The translations under genes and the position numbers were made by a program. Below the pieces are notes generated by a model that saw nothing but the letters and a program-made list of their open reading frames with translations, had not been told where the DNA came from and searched no databases. Below, piece after piece: positions 15,694 to 24,931 of a DNA stretch of 64,000 nucleotides (positions are counted from its first letter, which is position 1; each line of letters begins with the position of its first letter). Source of the stretch: Cyanobium sp. PCC 7001 (GTDB lineage: Bacteria > Cyanobacteriota > Cyanobacteriia > PCC-6307 > Cyanobiaceae); assembly GCF_000155635.1 (NCBI RefSeq), contig NZ_DS990556.1:124001-188000 (forward strand). Reading direction: 5' to 3'.

Positions 15694-15891
15694 GCAATAC
15701 CGGATGCACGGCTGCAGATTTAAGGGCTGGGTGCGCCGGCTTCTGTAGCAACGACAGCTATCCGCTCGAAACCGGTGGCATCGTTCACCGTGGTCCCTTC
15801 CGCGGCGGCTTCCGCGGGGCAGCGCTTGCAGCGGTTGCGAATCCCTGCCCGCTGCTGCCCGCGAGCTGCTGCCACTGATTGCTGCCAGCTG

Positions 15892-15928
15892 AAAAGCCCA
15901 CCCCTCCTCTGGTGGAGGAGCGATGGGC
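15892..15928 (-). terminator. Rho-independent terminator of the DUF4278 gene
   Basis: On the minus strand GCCCA...CTCCTC-CACCA-GAGGAG...TGGGC forms a two-part stem followed by TTTTC. It begins 34 bases after the DUF4278 stop and separates that gene from the PII gene. Confidence 0.85.
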
Positions 15929-15962
15929 CGTGATGGGTTGCGACGCGGGGCGGGGCTGCCGT

Positions 15963-16166
15963 TCAGGCGGCCTGCCCGGCGCTGTGGTGGTACACCGCGC
16001 CGCGGTAGTGGAGTTCGAGGGAAGGATCCACGGGTGCGGGTTCGTGCTTCAGGGGTGCCACGTAGTGCCGACCTCTGTAGGTGTGCTCGACAGCCTCGCT
16101 GGAGGGATGTTCGTGCTGGCTGGCGTCGTAGGGAATGCCGCGATAACGGAGTTTGCTGGTGGCCAT
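15963..16166 (-). CDS. DUF4278 protein, PirA-like
   Basis: 67 residues starting MATSKLRYRGIPYDAS. Three YRG units (KLRYRGIPY, EHTYRGRHYV, ELHYRGAVYHH) are the DUF4278 signature. A DUF4278 protein of Synechocystis, PirA, binds PII and so relieves PII activation of arginine synthesis. Here the gene lies beside a PII paralogue, on the same strand, behind a 64-base leader that follows a candidate glutamine-sensing RNA. The ATG at 16166 was chosen because upstream codons coincide with that RNA. The link to PirA is by domain and context only. Confidence 0.75.
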   Translation of the reverse strand: MATSKLRYRGIPYDASQHEHPSSEAVEHTYRGRHYVAPLKHEPAPVDPSLELHYRGAVYHHSAGQAA

Positions 16167-16230
16167 GATTCCGACCGTGTTGGGATTGAAAGCAAGCGGT
16201 GCGCCCAGGGCGACCGATGTGGAGCAGACG

Positions 16231-16360
16231 AGCGTTGCTTCACCCGCTTCGCGGCAGCCCTGAGGGTTGCCTGCGACCGGGCTACTTCCAGCAGTCCCCT
16301 TTCGGGTGGTCGTCCCTGCCGACTCCACCGGAGCGGTGGAGCTGGCCTGGACTGAACTCA
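16231..16360 (-). promoter_or_regulatory. Candidate glutamine riboswitch (glnA / Downstream-peptide class) upstream of the DUF4278 gene
   Basis: Reading the minus strand: GAGTTCA, then a stem closed by CAGTCC...GGACTG, then GGAAGTAG (16289-16282), a long hairpin closed by CCCG...CGGG with inner TCGC/GCGA and GGCA/TGCC pairs, then TGAAGCAACGC ending at 16232. The glutamine aptamer consensus is GUUCA-P2-GGAAGUAG-P3-GAAGGAACGC, so the core elements are present in order with one mismatch (GAAGCAACGC). The P2 arm is long and P1 has a mismatch. This class is known upstream of short genes in picocyanobacteria. Confidence 0.5.
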
Positions 16361-16367
16361 GAAGGGA

Positions 16368-16412
16368 CAAAGGCCCAACGTTGTGTCCTGCAACACAGTT
16401 CTAGGGCCTTTG
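16368..16412. repeat. Long imperfect inverted repeat between the riboswitch and amt
   Basis: CAAAGGCCC (16368-16376) pairs with GGGCCTTTG (16404-16412); inside, AAC/GTT and TGTGT/ACACA continue the stem around a 6-base loop. There is no T-run on the plus strand. It could be a bidirectional terminator-like element or part of a regulatory RNA. The rest of 16413-16650 has no gene; a degenerate NtcA-like GTA-N8-AAC at 16546-16559 is the only other thing noted. Confidence 0.65.
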
Positions 16413-16650
16413 GCTGTTCATGGTGAACATAGGCAGTCTTTGGAAGCAAAAGTTTGCAGTGGACAGGGTGGACGGGGTCTGCTCCCCGGGCTGTGCCTGC
16501 GTTTCCGCACCGAAGCCAGTCAGGGCCGGAGTCCGGGTGCTTTTGGTATCAAAACGAACACCGAAGGGTGCGGCTACGGCGCATTGTCGTTCGCAATGGG
16601 CGTCCCATGGGCGTCCAACCCCATCGAGCAGCCGTCTTTCTGATCTGCCC

Positions 16651-18113
<1,463 letters not shown>

Positions 18114-18205
18114 GACGCTTCCCAACCCTGTTCTGGGCCCATTCCCCATCACGGGGTGATGGGCCTCCCATCCGGTGCTGCGAGTCCAGCAGTTTCCGGA
18201 TCCTG

Positions 18206-18231
18206 AGCCCACGGTCCGCCGTGGGCTTTTT
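18206..18231 (+). terminator. Rho-independent terminator after amt
   Basis: AGCCCACGG (18206-18214) and CCGTGGGCT (18219-18227) form a perfect 9-bp stem with a TCCG loop, then T5. A second, T-less hairpin (GGCCCAT...ATGGGCC) lies about 60 bases upstream. Confidence 0.93.
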
Positions 18232-18305
18232 GCTGCCTACGCTGCCCAGGACCCCGATGGCGCCCCGGGCAGGATGCCGGTGGTCGCTGTTCTGATGCTG
18301 TTCCG

Positions 18306-19670
18306 ATGACCGACTGCTTCGATCTGATCGTGCTGGGTGCCGGTTCCGGCGGGCTCGCCGCCGCCAAGCGGGCAGCTTCCTACGGAGCCCGGGTGGCGAT
18401 CGTGGAGGGGGATCGGGTGGGCGGCACCTGCGTGATCCGCGGCTGTGTGCCCAAGAAACTGCTGGTCTACGGCTCCGCCTACAGCCACCTGCTCGATGAC
18501 GCCGCCAGCTTCGGCTGGTCGGTGGACGCCATCCGCTGCGAGCCTTCCCGGCTTCTGGCCAATGTGCGTGCCGAGGTGGATCGCCTCAATCAGTTGCACA
18601 TCGGCTTCCTGGAGAAGGCCGGCGTGGAGCTGGTGCGGGGGTGGGGGAGCTTCTCGGGGCCTGAGAGCGTGATGGTGAAGGCAGCCGATGGTTCCAGCCG
18701 GGAGCTGCGGGCCCCCCGCATCCTGATCGCCGTGGGGGGCCGGCCCCACCGCCCCGCCATCCTGGGCGCCGATCTGGCCTGGGTGAGCGACGACATGTTC
18801 CTGCTGGAACGGTTGCCGGAGCATGTGGTGGTGGTGGGCGGCGGCTTCATCGCCTGCGAGTTCGCCTGCATCCTCCATGGGCTCGGCGTGGCCGTCACCC
18901 AGTTGGTGCGGGGCGATCATCTGCTGCGCGGCTTTGATCGCGAGGCCAGCCGCGCGGTTCAGGAGGCCATGCAGGAGAAGGGCATCGACCTGCGCTTCGC
19001 CCATACCCCGGCGGCCATCACCGGCGACTGCGCTCCCGGGGAACTGACGCTCACCACCCAGAGCGGGGAGCAGATCACCTGCGGCGGCGTGCTGCTGGCC
19101 ACCGGGCGCAAGCCCTTCCTCGGTGGGCTCAACCTCGAGGCTGCGGGGGTGGCCGTGGAGGGGGATGCCATCCCGGTGGACGCCGATCAACGCACCAACG
19201 TGCCCCACATCTATGCCGTGGGCGATGTCACCGATCAGGTGAACCTCACACCGGTGGCGGTGGATGAGGGTCGCGCCTTCGCCGACACGGTGTACGGGCA
19301 CCGGCCGAGGCAGGTGGACCACGACCTGGTGGCCAGCGCTGTGTTTTCCCAGCCCGAACTGGCGGGGGTGGGTCTCACTGAGGAGCAGGCCATCGCCCGC
19401 CACGGCGCGGAAGCCATCCGGGTCCACCGGGCCCGGTTCCGCCCGATGAGCCAGGCCCTGCCTGGCCGGGGCCCGCGCGTGCTGCTCAAGCTGATCGTGG
19501 AGATCGCTTCGGACCGCGTGCTTGGCTGCCACATGGTGGGCGAACACGCCGCCGAGATCATTCAGATGGCGGCGATCGCCATCGGGATGGGAGCCACCAA
19601 GGCTGATTTCGACCGCACCATGGCCCTGCACCCCTCGGTGGCCGAGGAGTTCGTGACCATGCCGAACTAG
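18306..19670 (+). CDS. gor: Glutathione-disulfide reductase
   Basis: 454-residue flavoprotein that reduces glutathione disulfide with NADPH. It has the N-terminal FAD motif LIVLGAGSGGLAAAKRAA, the redox-active disulfide GGTCVIRGCVPKKLLVYG, the NADPH-binding VVVGGGFIACEFACILHG, the second FAD motif NVPHIYAVGDVTDQVNLTPV and the C-terminal MALHPSVAEEFVTMPN with the catalytic His-Glu pair. The RGC-V spacing (CVIRGC) is the cyanobacterial type. Single gene, bounded by terminators at 18206 and 19673. Confidence 0.95.
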   Translation: MTDCFDLIVLGAGSGGLAAAKRAASYGARVAIVEGDRVGGTCVIRGCVPKKLLVYGSAYSHLLDDAASFGWSVDAIRCEPSRLLANVRAEVDRLNQLHIGFLEKAGVELVRGWGSFSGPESVMVKAADGSSRELRAPRILIAVGGRPHRPAILGADLAWVSDDMFLLERLPEHVVVVGGGFIACEFACILHGLGVAVTQLVRGDHLLRGFDREASRAVQEAMQEKGIDLRFAHTPAAITGDCAPGELTLTTQSGEQITCGGVLLATGRKPFLGGLNLEAAGVAVEGDAIPVDADQRTNVPHIYAVGDVTDQVNLTPVAVDEGRAFADTVYGHRPRQVDHDLVASAVFSQPELAGVGLTEEQAIARHGAEAIRVHRARFRPMSQALPGRGPRVLLKLIVEIASDRVLGCHMVGEHAAEIIQMAAIAIGMGATKADFDRTMALHPSVAEEFVTMPN

Positions 19671-19672
19671 GG

Positions 19673-19690
19673 GCCCCCTAGGGGGCTTTT
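19673..19690 (+). terminator. Rho-independent terminator of gor
   Basis: A self-complementary GCCCCCTAGGGGGC (19673-19686) followed by TTTT, directly after the gor stop. It also contains the stop codon of the convergent gene at 19678; with no separate loop, at least the central bases must open. Confidence 0.8.
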
Positions 19691-20061
19691 ATGCCCCACT
19701 GGGCCCGGAGCCCGGGGTTGCTCAGCTCCCAGGCATGTTCCGCCGCCGCAACGGTGTGGGAGTGGCGGCTGGGCACCAGGCCCCGCTGGCGGAAGAGCTC
19801 CTCCAGCTGGATTGCGTACTGGCTGGCCTGGGCGATCAGCAGCTCGAGATGGGTGCTGCCGCCGCTGGCTTCGAGCATGGTGGGATTGAAGCGGCACTGC
19901 TCCAGGTCTTCCCGGTGCCGCTCCAGCCAGGCCCACTCGTACTGGAGCATGGCATCGGTGCACCGTTCCAGCTCGTCCTGGAACAGGACCTGTGGGGCGT
20001 GGTCCGTCGTGGGGCTCTGCCGGCTGGCGAGTCGCTGCATGATGTCGCGCAGATGACTCAT
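19678..20061 (-). CDS. Conserved hypothetical protein
   Basis: 127-residue, largely helical soluble protein (MSHLRDIMQRLASRQSPTTD..., then QVLFQDELERCTDAMLQYEW and a Leu/Gln-rich helix STHLELLIAQASQYAIQLEE). No catalytic motif or membrane segment. Its stop lies inside the gor terminator. It is 38 bases downstream of the ferritin gene on the same strand and may share its transcript. Function unknown. Confidence 0.65.
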   Translation of the reverse strand: MSHLRDIMQRLASRQSPTTDHAPQVLFQDELERCTDAMLQYEWAWLERHREDLEQCRFNPTMLEASGGSTHLELLIAQASQYAIQLEELFRQRGLVPSRHSHTVAAAEHAWELSNPGLRAQWGIKAP

Positions 20062-20099
20062 GAACCCGGTTGCGGCGCTGCTGGCATTGTTGCCTGGCC

Positions 20100-20633
20100 T
20101 CAGGCCCCCTGGTTGCTGAAGCCCATCATCGTGGCTTTCACGTGGGCCAGGGCGGTGCCTTCGAGAAACTGCTGATCCAGCAGCAACAGCGCCGCGGCAT
20201 TGTCCCCCGCCAGCCTGAGGCGTTTGCGCACGAACCGGGCCTCGGCCTCCTCCTTGATCTGTTCCTCCACGAACCAGTCGAGCATCGCCGCGGCACTGCG
20301 CTCGGCGCGCTCATCGGCGAGGCTGTAGAGCTGGTTGATCGAGGCGGTCACCTCCTTCTCCATCTCGTAGACCCGGTCGAACAGCTGCTGAACCGAATCC
20401 CAGTGGCGCGGAGGGGCCTGAATGGTGGGAAGGATCACCTCGTCATCGCAGTCCACCAGGTAGGCGATCATCCGGGCCGCATGGGTCCGCTCCTCATCGC
20501 TCTTGGCGTGCATGTACTGCGAGAAGCCCGCCAGATCCCTCTCCCGCAGCCAGATCGACATGGCCAGGTAGGTGTGGCTGGCCTGGAATTCCGATTCCAG
20601 ATGCCGGTTGATGGCTTGGGTGAGCTGATTCAC
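20100..20633 (-). CDS. ftn: Ferritin
   Basis: 177-residue four-helix non-haem ferritin for iron storage in the cytoplasm. The ferroxidase ligands are visible: Glu in INRHLESEFQASHTYLAM, the Glu-Glu...His set in KSDEERTHAARMIAYLV, Glu in YEMEKEVTASINQLY, and later LDWFVEEQIKEEAEARFV. Start is GTG at 20633 (MNQLTQAINRH). Length and layout match marine Synechococcus ferritins rather than bacterioferritin: the haem-ligand Met is not evident. A small gene of unknown function follows. Confidence 0.92.
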   Translation of the reverse strand: MNQLTQAINRHLESEFQASHTYLAMSIWLRERDLAGFSQYMHAKSDEERTHAARMIAYLVDCDDEVILPTIQAPPRHWDSVQQLFDRVYEMEKEVTASINQLYSLADERAERSAAAMLDWFVEEQIKEEAEARFVRKRLRLAGDNAAALLLLDQQFLEGTALAHVKATMMGFSNQGA

Positions 20634-20955
20634 AGGGGTCCGGGATCCTGGCGGTGGAGTCTCTTCAGGCTATGGATGGGGGAGGCTGCCGGCACCCGGC
20701 GTCCGGGCAAGGGAGCCCCCAGCGCGGGGAGATCCAGTTGCTGCTGCGCCCAGTGGGCGGCGAGGGCGGCCAGCAGGCTGAGGCGGTTGCCGTGAACACG
20801 AAGCACGGGGGGTCGGGCGGCTCGCTCCAGCCTGCTGCCGCTGTGCTGACCTGGGGCTGATCGATGCGACGGGGGCGGGCAGCCAATGGCACAGATGCAT
20901 GCATCGGGGGTGCGCGGCCGCCAGGGGGGAGGATGGGCTCCAGCAGTTGCCTGCC
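20634..20955. other. 322-bp intergenic region without gene
   Basis: Divergent promoter region between ferritin and the glutamine amidotransferase. Open frames here are short, proline/arginine-rich and lack a ribosome-binding site. I found no hairpin or recognisable Fur or NtcA site by eye. Confidence 0.6.
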
Positions 20956-21695
20956 ATGCCCTGCCTGCTCGCCATCCAGCACCTCGACCGCGAGGGGCCG
21001 GGCCTGTTCGCCGAGGCCGCCGCCGCCCGGGGCTGGGAGCTGCGGGTGTCGCGCCCTGACCGTGGTGATCCGTTGCCCGATCCGGGCGCCGGCGATGTGC
21101 TGCTGGTGCTGGGTGGACCGATGGGGGTAGCCCAGATCGGCGATCCCGCCTATCCCTGGCTTGCGGCGGAAGTGGAGCTGCTGCGCCGCGTGCTGGAACG
21201 CCGCCATCCGGTGGTTGGCATCTGCCTGGGAGCGCAGCTGCTGGTGCATGCCGCCGGTGGGGTTGTGGAACCCCTCAGTGCCGGTGAGCCGCCGGTGGCG
21301 ATCCGCGAGGTGGGCTGGGGGGCGGTGTCCTTCACCGTGGCTCTGAGCAGGAACCGCTGGTCCGCGGTCTCGATCCGAGTGAGGTGATGCTGCACTGGCA
21401 TGGCGACCGGGTGCGCCTGCCATCCACGGCCCAGTTGCTCGCTTCGACCCTGCTCTGCCCGGAGCAGATCTTCCGCTTGGGGCCGCGGGCCTATGGCCTG
21501 CAGTGCCATGTGGAAGTGCTGCCCGGCGATCTGGATCGCTGGCTCCTTGAGGATGGCGCCTATGTGGAGGCGGCCCTCGGCCCCGGCGGGGCCGAGCGGA
21601 TCAGGCTCGAGGCCCACCACTGGGGGGAGCGTTGTCGCCGCCAGGGGCGCCGCCTGATCGACAACCTGCTTGATCGTCTGGCCCCAGGGACCTAG
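20956..21695 (+). pseudogene. Type 1 glutamine amidotransferase gene with one-base frameshift
   Basis: Would give a 246-residue class-I glutamine amidotransferase. First frame: MPCLLAIQHLDREGPGLFAE, VLLVLGGPMGVAQIGDPAYP and the nucleophile elbow VVGICLGAQLLVHAAGG, ending at GWGAVSFTVA. Second frame continues EQEPLVRGLDPSEVMLHWHG and then GLQCHVEVLPGDL, with the catalytic His-Glu. The shift needs one missing base between 21331 and 21345; unaltered, the first frame stops at 21387. As in GuaA-like stand-alone amidotransferases, the acceptor is unknown. Same type of defect as in amt. Overlaps the convergent phosphoesterase stop by 4 bases. Confidence 0.82.
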
Positions 21696-22786
21696 GCCAG
21701 GGGGATCCGCGGCGAGCGGCGGGGCAGGCTGGGCCCGGCACTGGGCTGCAGCTGGCCGGGCAGCACGGCTGGATCCAGGGGGCTGAGGCTGTTGAGGCTG
21801 TAGGTGGTGTCGATCAGCTCCGAGCCGCCTGCGGGCAGCTCCAGCAGGGTGAGGGTCTGACCCTGGCTCTGGCTGCTCTGGAGCAGCCGCCGCGGACCGC
21901 TGCCCATCGCTCCCAGGCTCAGCAGGTTCAGCCTGCCGACGCGGCTGGGGAAATAGGCGTGATGGTGGCCGCTCACGTAGAGATTCACCTGCCCGTTCTC
22001 CAGCAGCTGCAGCACCTCGCCGGGGCGATGCAGCACCTCGCCGGGGCGGTCCCGGCCCTGGCTCACGGCGTAGAGCGGCAGATGGCCGATCACCAGACGC
22101 AGCCGGGCCTGCCGGGCCGCGGCACTGGCCAGTTGCTGCTGGGCCCAACGCCTCTGGTCGGCGCCGAGCGAGGCCGACGAGGCATCCAGCACCAGAATGA
22201 ACACGTCCCCGTGCACCAGGCTGTAGCGGAAGGGGAAAGCGGCGCCGGCCTGCAGATTCAGCCCCAGCCGCGTGCGCTGGGCGGTCCAGAACCGCTCGGC
22301 CCGCTGCCGATCCAGTGCGAACAGGTACCTCCCCTGGCTCTGGCTGCTGGAGGCATCGTGGTTGCCCATGGCAGGCACGAAGGGGATGCCCCTGTTCAGC
22401 AGGGGATCGAGAACCTGCCGGCCGAAGCTGCGCCACATGGCATCGAGCTGCCCTGCGTCGAGCCCTGCTTTCTGGCCGGCCACCATGTCCCCGGCGCAGA
22501 TCACCAGATCGGGCGCCAGGCTCTGGAGCAGGTCCACCCCGCGTTGCACCTGGGGCACGTAGCTGGTGGAGCCGTAGCTGCTGTTGAGATCACTGATCAG
22601 GGCCAGCCGCAACGGGGCTTGCATGGGGCCCGGAGTGCCGGCCACTGGCCCGGAGAGGACAGGCCTGGAGTCGAAGCTCCGGGCCGCGAGCGCTGCGGCG
22701 CCGACGGCACCCAGCTGGAGGAACTGCCGGCGGAGCAAGGGCCGGCGAGCGGGGGGCATCGGAATCCGAAGGCGGGTTGGCTGCAT
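21692..22786 (-). CDS. Tat-exported metallophosphoesterase
   Basis: 364 residues. The N terminus has a twin-arginine signal (RRPLLRRQFLQLGAVGAAAL). Calcineurin-like motifs follow: LALISDLNSSYGS (the usual DxH is D-L-N), LVICAGDMVAGQ, FVPAMGNHDAS, LVIGHLPLY and LYVSGHHHAYFPS. Expected to be a periplasmic phosphatase or phosphodiesterase with a two-metal centre; Asn for the first His is tolerated in a branch of the family. A 21-base duplication near the middle repeats RPGEVLH/Q. Substrate not known. Confidence 0.88.
   Translation of the reverse strand: MQPTRLRIPMPPARRPLLRRQFLQLGAVGAAALAARSFDSRPVLSGPVAGTPGPMQAPLRLALISDLNSSYGSTSYVPQVQRGVDLLQSLAPDLVICAGDMVAGQKAGLDAGQLDAMWRSFGRQVLDPLLNRGIPFVPAMGNHDASSSQSQGRYLFALDRQRAERFWTAQRTRLGLNLQAGAAFPFRYSLVHGDVFILVLDASSASLGADQRRWAQQQLASAAARQARLRLVIGHLPLYAVSQGRDRPGEVLHRPGEVLQLLENGQVNLYVSGHHHAYFPSRVGRLNLLSLGAMGSGPRRLLQSSQSQGQTLTLLELPAGGSELIDTTYSLNSLSPLDPAVLPGQLQPSAGPSLPRRSPRIPLA
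22009..22048. repeat. 21-bp in-frame tandem duplication
   Basis: GCAGCACCTCGCCGGGGCG occurs at 22009-22027 and 22030-22048 (period 21). It adds seven residues (RPGEVLH then RPGEVLQ) to the phosphoesterase without breaking it. Confidence 0.88.
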
Positions 22787-22823
22787 GATGCCGCGACCCG
22801 CCGACGGCGATCAGGCGACGGAA

Positions 22824-22985
22824 TCAGAAGACGGCGAGGGAGGCGCCGAGGCCGACGACCATGGCGGCGATCACGGCCACGGCCCACAGGGCATGGGAGC
22901 GGGCGTCGCTGGGGGATTCCCCGACCACCGCCTGGATCTCATCGGCGTAGAGGTTGTCGTGGTTTTCCAGGTCGTGGGTGTGCAT
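22824..22985 (-). CDS. Small single-pass membrane protein (53 aa)
   Basis: ATG at 22985 gives MHTHDLENHDNLYADEIQAV..., then a predicted membrane helix ALWAVAVIAAMVVGLGASLA and the C-terminal VF. The His/Asp-rich N terminus and terminal helix resemble small thylakoid subunits. Codon use and the clean frame support a real gene, although it is short. It is transcribed toward the Tat phosphoesterase (37-base gap) and may be cotranscribed with it. Confidence 0.55.
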   Translation of the reverse strand: MHTHDLENHDNLYADEIQAVVGESPSDARSHALWAVAVIAAMVVGLGASLAVF

Positions 22986-23121
22986 GGGGGCTCCCTTGAC
23001 GGCTGTCTCAACCGTAGGCAGCCCCCGATCTCCCGACTACCCGTGCTGCATCACAAGATGTGAGCGCCTGTGACGGCTCTGGGTCGACGGCTCTGGGGCC
23101 TGGGGGGCGGGGTGCCGAGGC

Positions 23122-23553
23122 TCAGGCCCCGCCACCGCCGGAGCGCTTCGCACCCTTGCGGCCCTTGCCGGGGCCGCCCACAGGAACCTCAATGCCGTTG
23201 CGGGCGTAGATCTTGCGCCGCTCCTCACGGGTCTCGGCCCGCAGCTTCCTGCGGGACTGGCCGTCGGCCTTCTTGCAGCTGCGCAGGGCCTCCTGGTTGC
23301 TGGCTGCCCTGGTGCAGCGGAGGTAATCCTCCTGGATCTTGATGCTCTGCTGCTGCTTCTTGACCATCAGGGCCTTCACTTCGGGGAAGATCTTCTCCTT
23401 CTGGGCCGGGGTGAGCCGCTCCGGAGGGGCGGAGGTCTGGCCGATGGCCGGAGTGAAGCTGCCGAGGGCCAGCGCCAGGGTGGCGGCGGTGAGGCAGCCT
23501 CCGCTGATCAGCAGGCGGGGCAGGGTGGTGGGCAGAGGGGAACGCAGGGCCAT
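23122..23553 (-). CDS. Small periplasmic Lys/Arg-rich protein, third gene of a two-component operon
   Basis: 143 residues from the ATG at 23553. Residues ~1-37 are a signal peptide (LPRLLISGGCLTAATLALAL, then GSFTPAIGQ). The mature part is helical and highly charged: LTPAQKEKIFPEVKALMVKK, DYLRCTRAASNQEALRSCKK (two Cys that could form a disulfide) and a basic Gly-rich tail. It begins four bases after the histidine kinase stop. Size, helical nature and position recall CpxP/Spy-type periplasmic accessory proteins; this is inference, since no LTxxQ repeat pair was confirmed. Confidence 0.7.
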   Translation of the reverse strand: MALRSPLPTTLPRLLISGGCLTAATLALALGSFTPAIGQTSAPPERLTPAQKEKIFPEVKALMVKKQQQSIKIQEDYLRCTRAASNQEALRSCKKADGQSRRKLRAETREERRKIYARNGIEVPVGGPGKGRKGAKRSGGGGA

Positions 23554-23557
23554 GGGC

Positions 23558-24931
23558 TCAATCGGGAGCGACACCGTTGATCCTGGGCGAACCATCTGCC
23601 TCAGGTCTGACCGAGGCCCCTGAAGATGTGACCAGATCTGACAACGCCGCCCTGCCGAGGGACCGTCCGCGCAGTCCAAGGGTGTAGCCGCCCTGGGGAG
23701 GATGCCGGTGGAAGAGCTCTCCTCCGTGGGCCGTGGCGGTTCTCTGGGCGATCGCCAGGCCCAGGCCGCAATGGCCGTCGCCGCCGCGGGCTTCGTCGAG
23801 CCGTCGGAACGGCTGAAGGGCCTGCTCCCAGAGCGGATCGGGGATGCCGCTGCCTGTATCCGTCACGGTGATGGAGAATCCGTCTCCGTTCCAGGGCTCC
23901 AGTGCCAGCTCGATCGGTGGTTGCCCATGGCTCGCAGCGTTGCTGAGCAGGTTGCCCACGGCCCGGCTCAGGCTGGTCGGGCGGACCCAGGCCCGCAGGG
24001 GCCGCAGGCGCAGGGTGAGCCCCCGCACGCCGCTCTGGCCCGCCACCTCCGCCAGCAGGGCATCAAGCTCCACCTCCACCGGAGCCTCATCGGCATCCCC
24101 CCGGGCGAAGGAGATGAATTGCCGGGTGATGCGCTCGAGCGCATCGAGGTCGGCCTGGGCCTTGGCCGAGTCCTCCGCCGTCATCGGCTGGCTCTCCGCC
24201 AGGTGCAGCCGCAGCCGCAGCCGGGTGATCGGACTGTTCAGGTCGTGGCCGATTCCGGCGAGCATGGTGGCCCGCTCGCGCCTCCCGTCCTCCAGGCGCT
24301 GCAGCAGGGCATTGAAGCGGCGGGTGATCTGGCGCACGGCCCGGGTGCCGCGCTCGCTCAGCGGCTCGGGGTTCTGGCCGCTGCCGAGCTGCTGCAGCGA
24401 AGTTTCCAGCTGCCGCAGCGGCCTCTGCACCTCCAGGCTCAGCACCAGGGTGGAGAGGCCGAGGCCGCTGGCCACCAGGGAGAGCACCAGGGAGAGGGGG
24501 TCGGGCGGCCAGCGACGCAGGGCGGGCACCGACACCGACAGCCAGATCGGCTCGATCGGTGACACCATCTCCACCCACAGGCCTCCCCCGGCAGCCACCA
24601 CGTCGCGGCAGTAGCCGAGCTGGTCGCAGAGCTCCTCGTGCAGGGCCTCCGCCTCGGCCTGGCCATGGGATCCCTCTGGCGGCGGTGATTCCGCCAGCTC
24701 CAGCCCGCTGAGCTCGGCCACCGCCTCCATCGGGTACTGCTCCAGGGCCAGTTCCCCCAGCCGCAGGCTGAAGGCCACTTCCGAGCCGAGCTGAGCCATC
24801 TGGCTGCGGGCCAGACGACGGCTCAGCAGCGACTGCACCGCCACCAGGCACAGCAGCCACAGCAGCAGCCCGCAGCCGGCATAGGCGAGCACCCGCAGGC
24901 CGCGGTGGCGCCTAGACCCGCGGCTGGCCAT
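23558..24931 (-). CDS. Sensor histidine kinase (EnvZ type)
   Basis: 457 residues. TM1 (VLAYAGCGLLLWLLCLVAVQ), a ~150-residue periplasmic domain, TM2 (LSLVLSLVASGLGLSTLVLS), a HAMP region, the H-box ATMLAGIGHDLNSPITRLRL (phospho-acceptor His), the N-box AVGNLLSNAASHG, and G-boxes DTGSGIPD and GHCGLGLAIAQ. The start at 24931 overlaps the response regulator stop by 20 bases; ATGs at 24946/24952 are alternatives. The signal sensed is unknown. Operon order is regulator, kinase, small periplasmic protein. Confidence 0.9.
   Translation of the reverse strand: MASRGSRRHRGLRVLAYAGCGLLLWLLCLVAVQSLLSRRLARSQMAQLGSEVAFSLRLGELALEQYPMEAVAELSGLELAESPPPEGSHGQAEAEALHEELCDQLGYCRDVVAAGGGLWVEMVSPIEPIWLSVSVPALRRWPPDPLSLVLSLVASGLGLSTLVLSLEVQRPLRQLETSLQQLGSGQNPEPLSERGTRAVRQITRRFNALLQRLEDGRRERATMLAGIGHDLNSPITRLRLRLHLAESQPMTAEDSAKAQADLDALERITRQFISFARGDADEAPVEVELDALLAEVAGQSGVRGLTLRLRPLRAWVRPTSLSRAVGNLLSNAASHGQPPIELALEPWNGDGFSITVTDTGSGIPDPLWEQALQPFRRLDEARGGDGHCGLGLAIAQRTATAHGGELFHRHPPQGGYTLGLRGRSLGRAALSDLVTSSGASVRPEADGSPRINGVAPD

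Noticed and set aside
16546-16559. NtcA site (GTA-N8-TAC) upstream of amt
   Set aside because: The sequence is GTA-N8-AAC, one mismatch, and the spacing to any -10 hexamer is poor; only noted under the inverted repeat.
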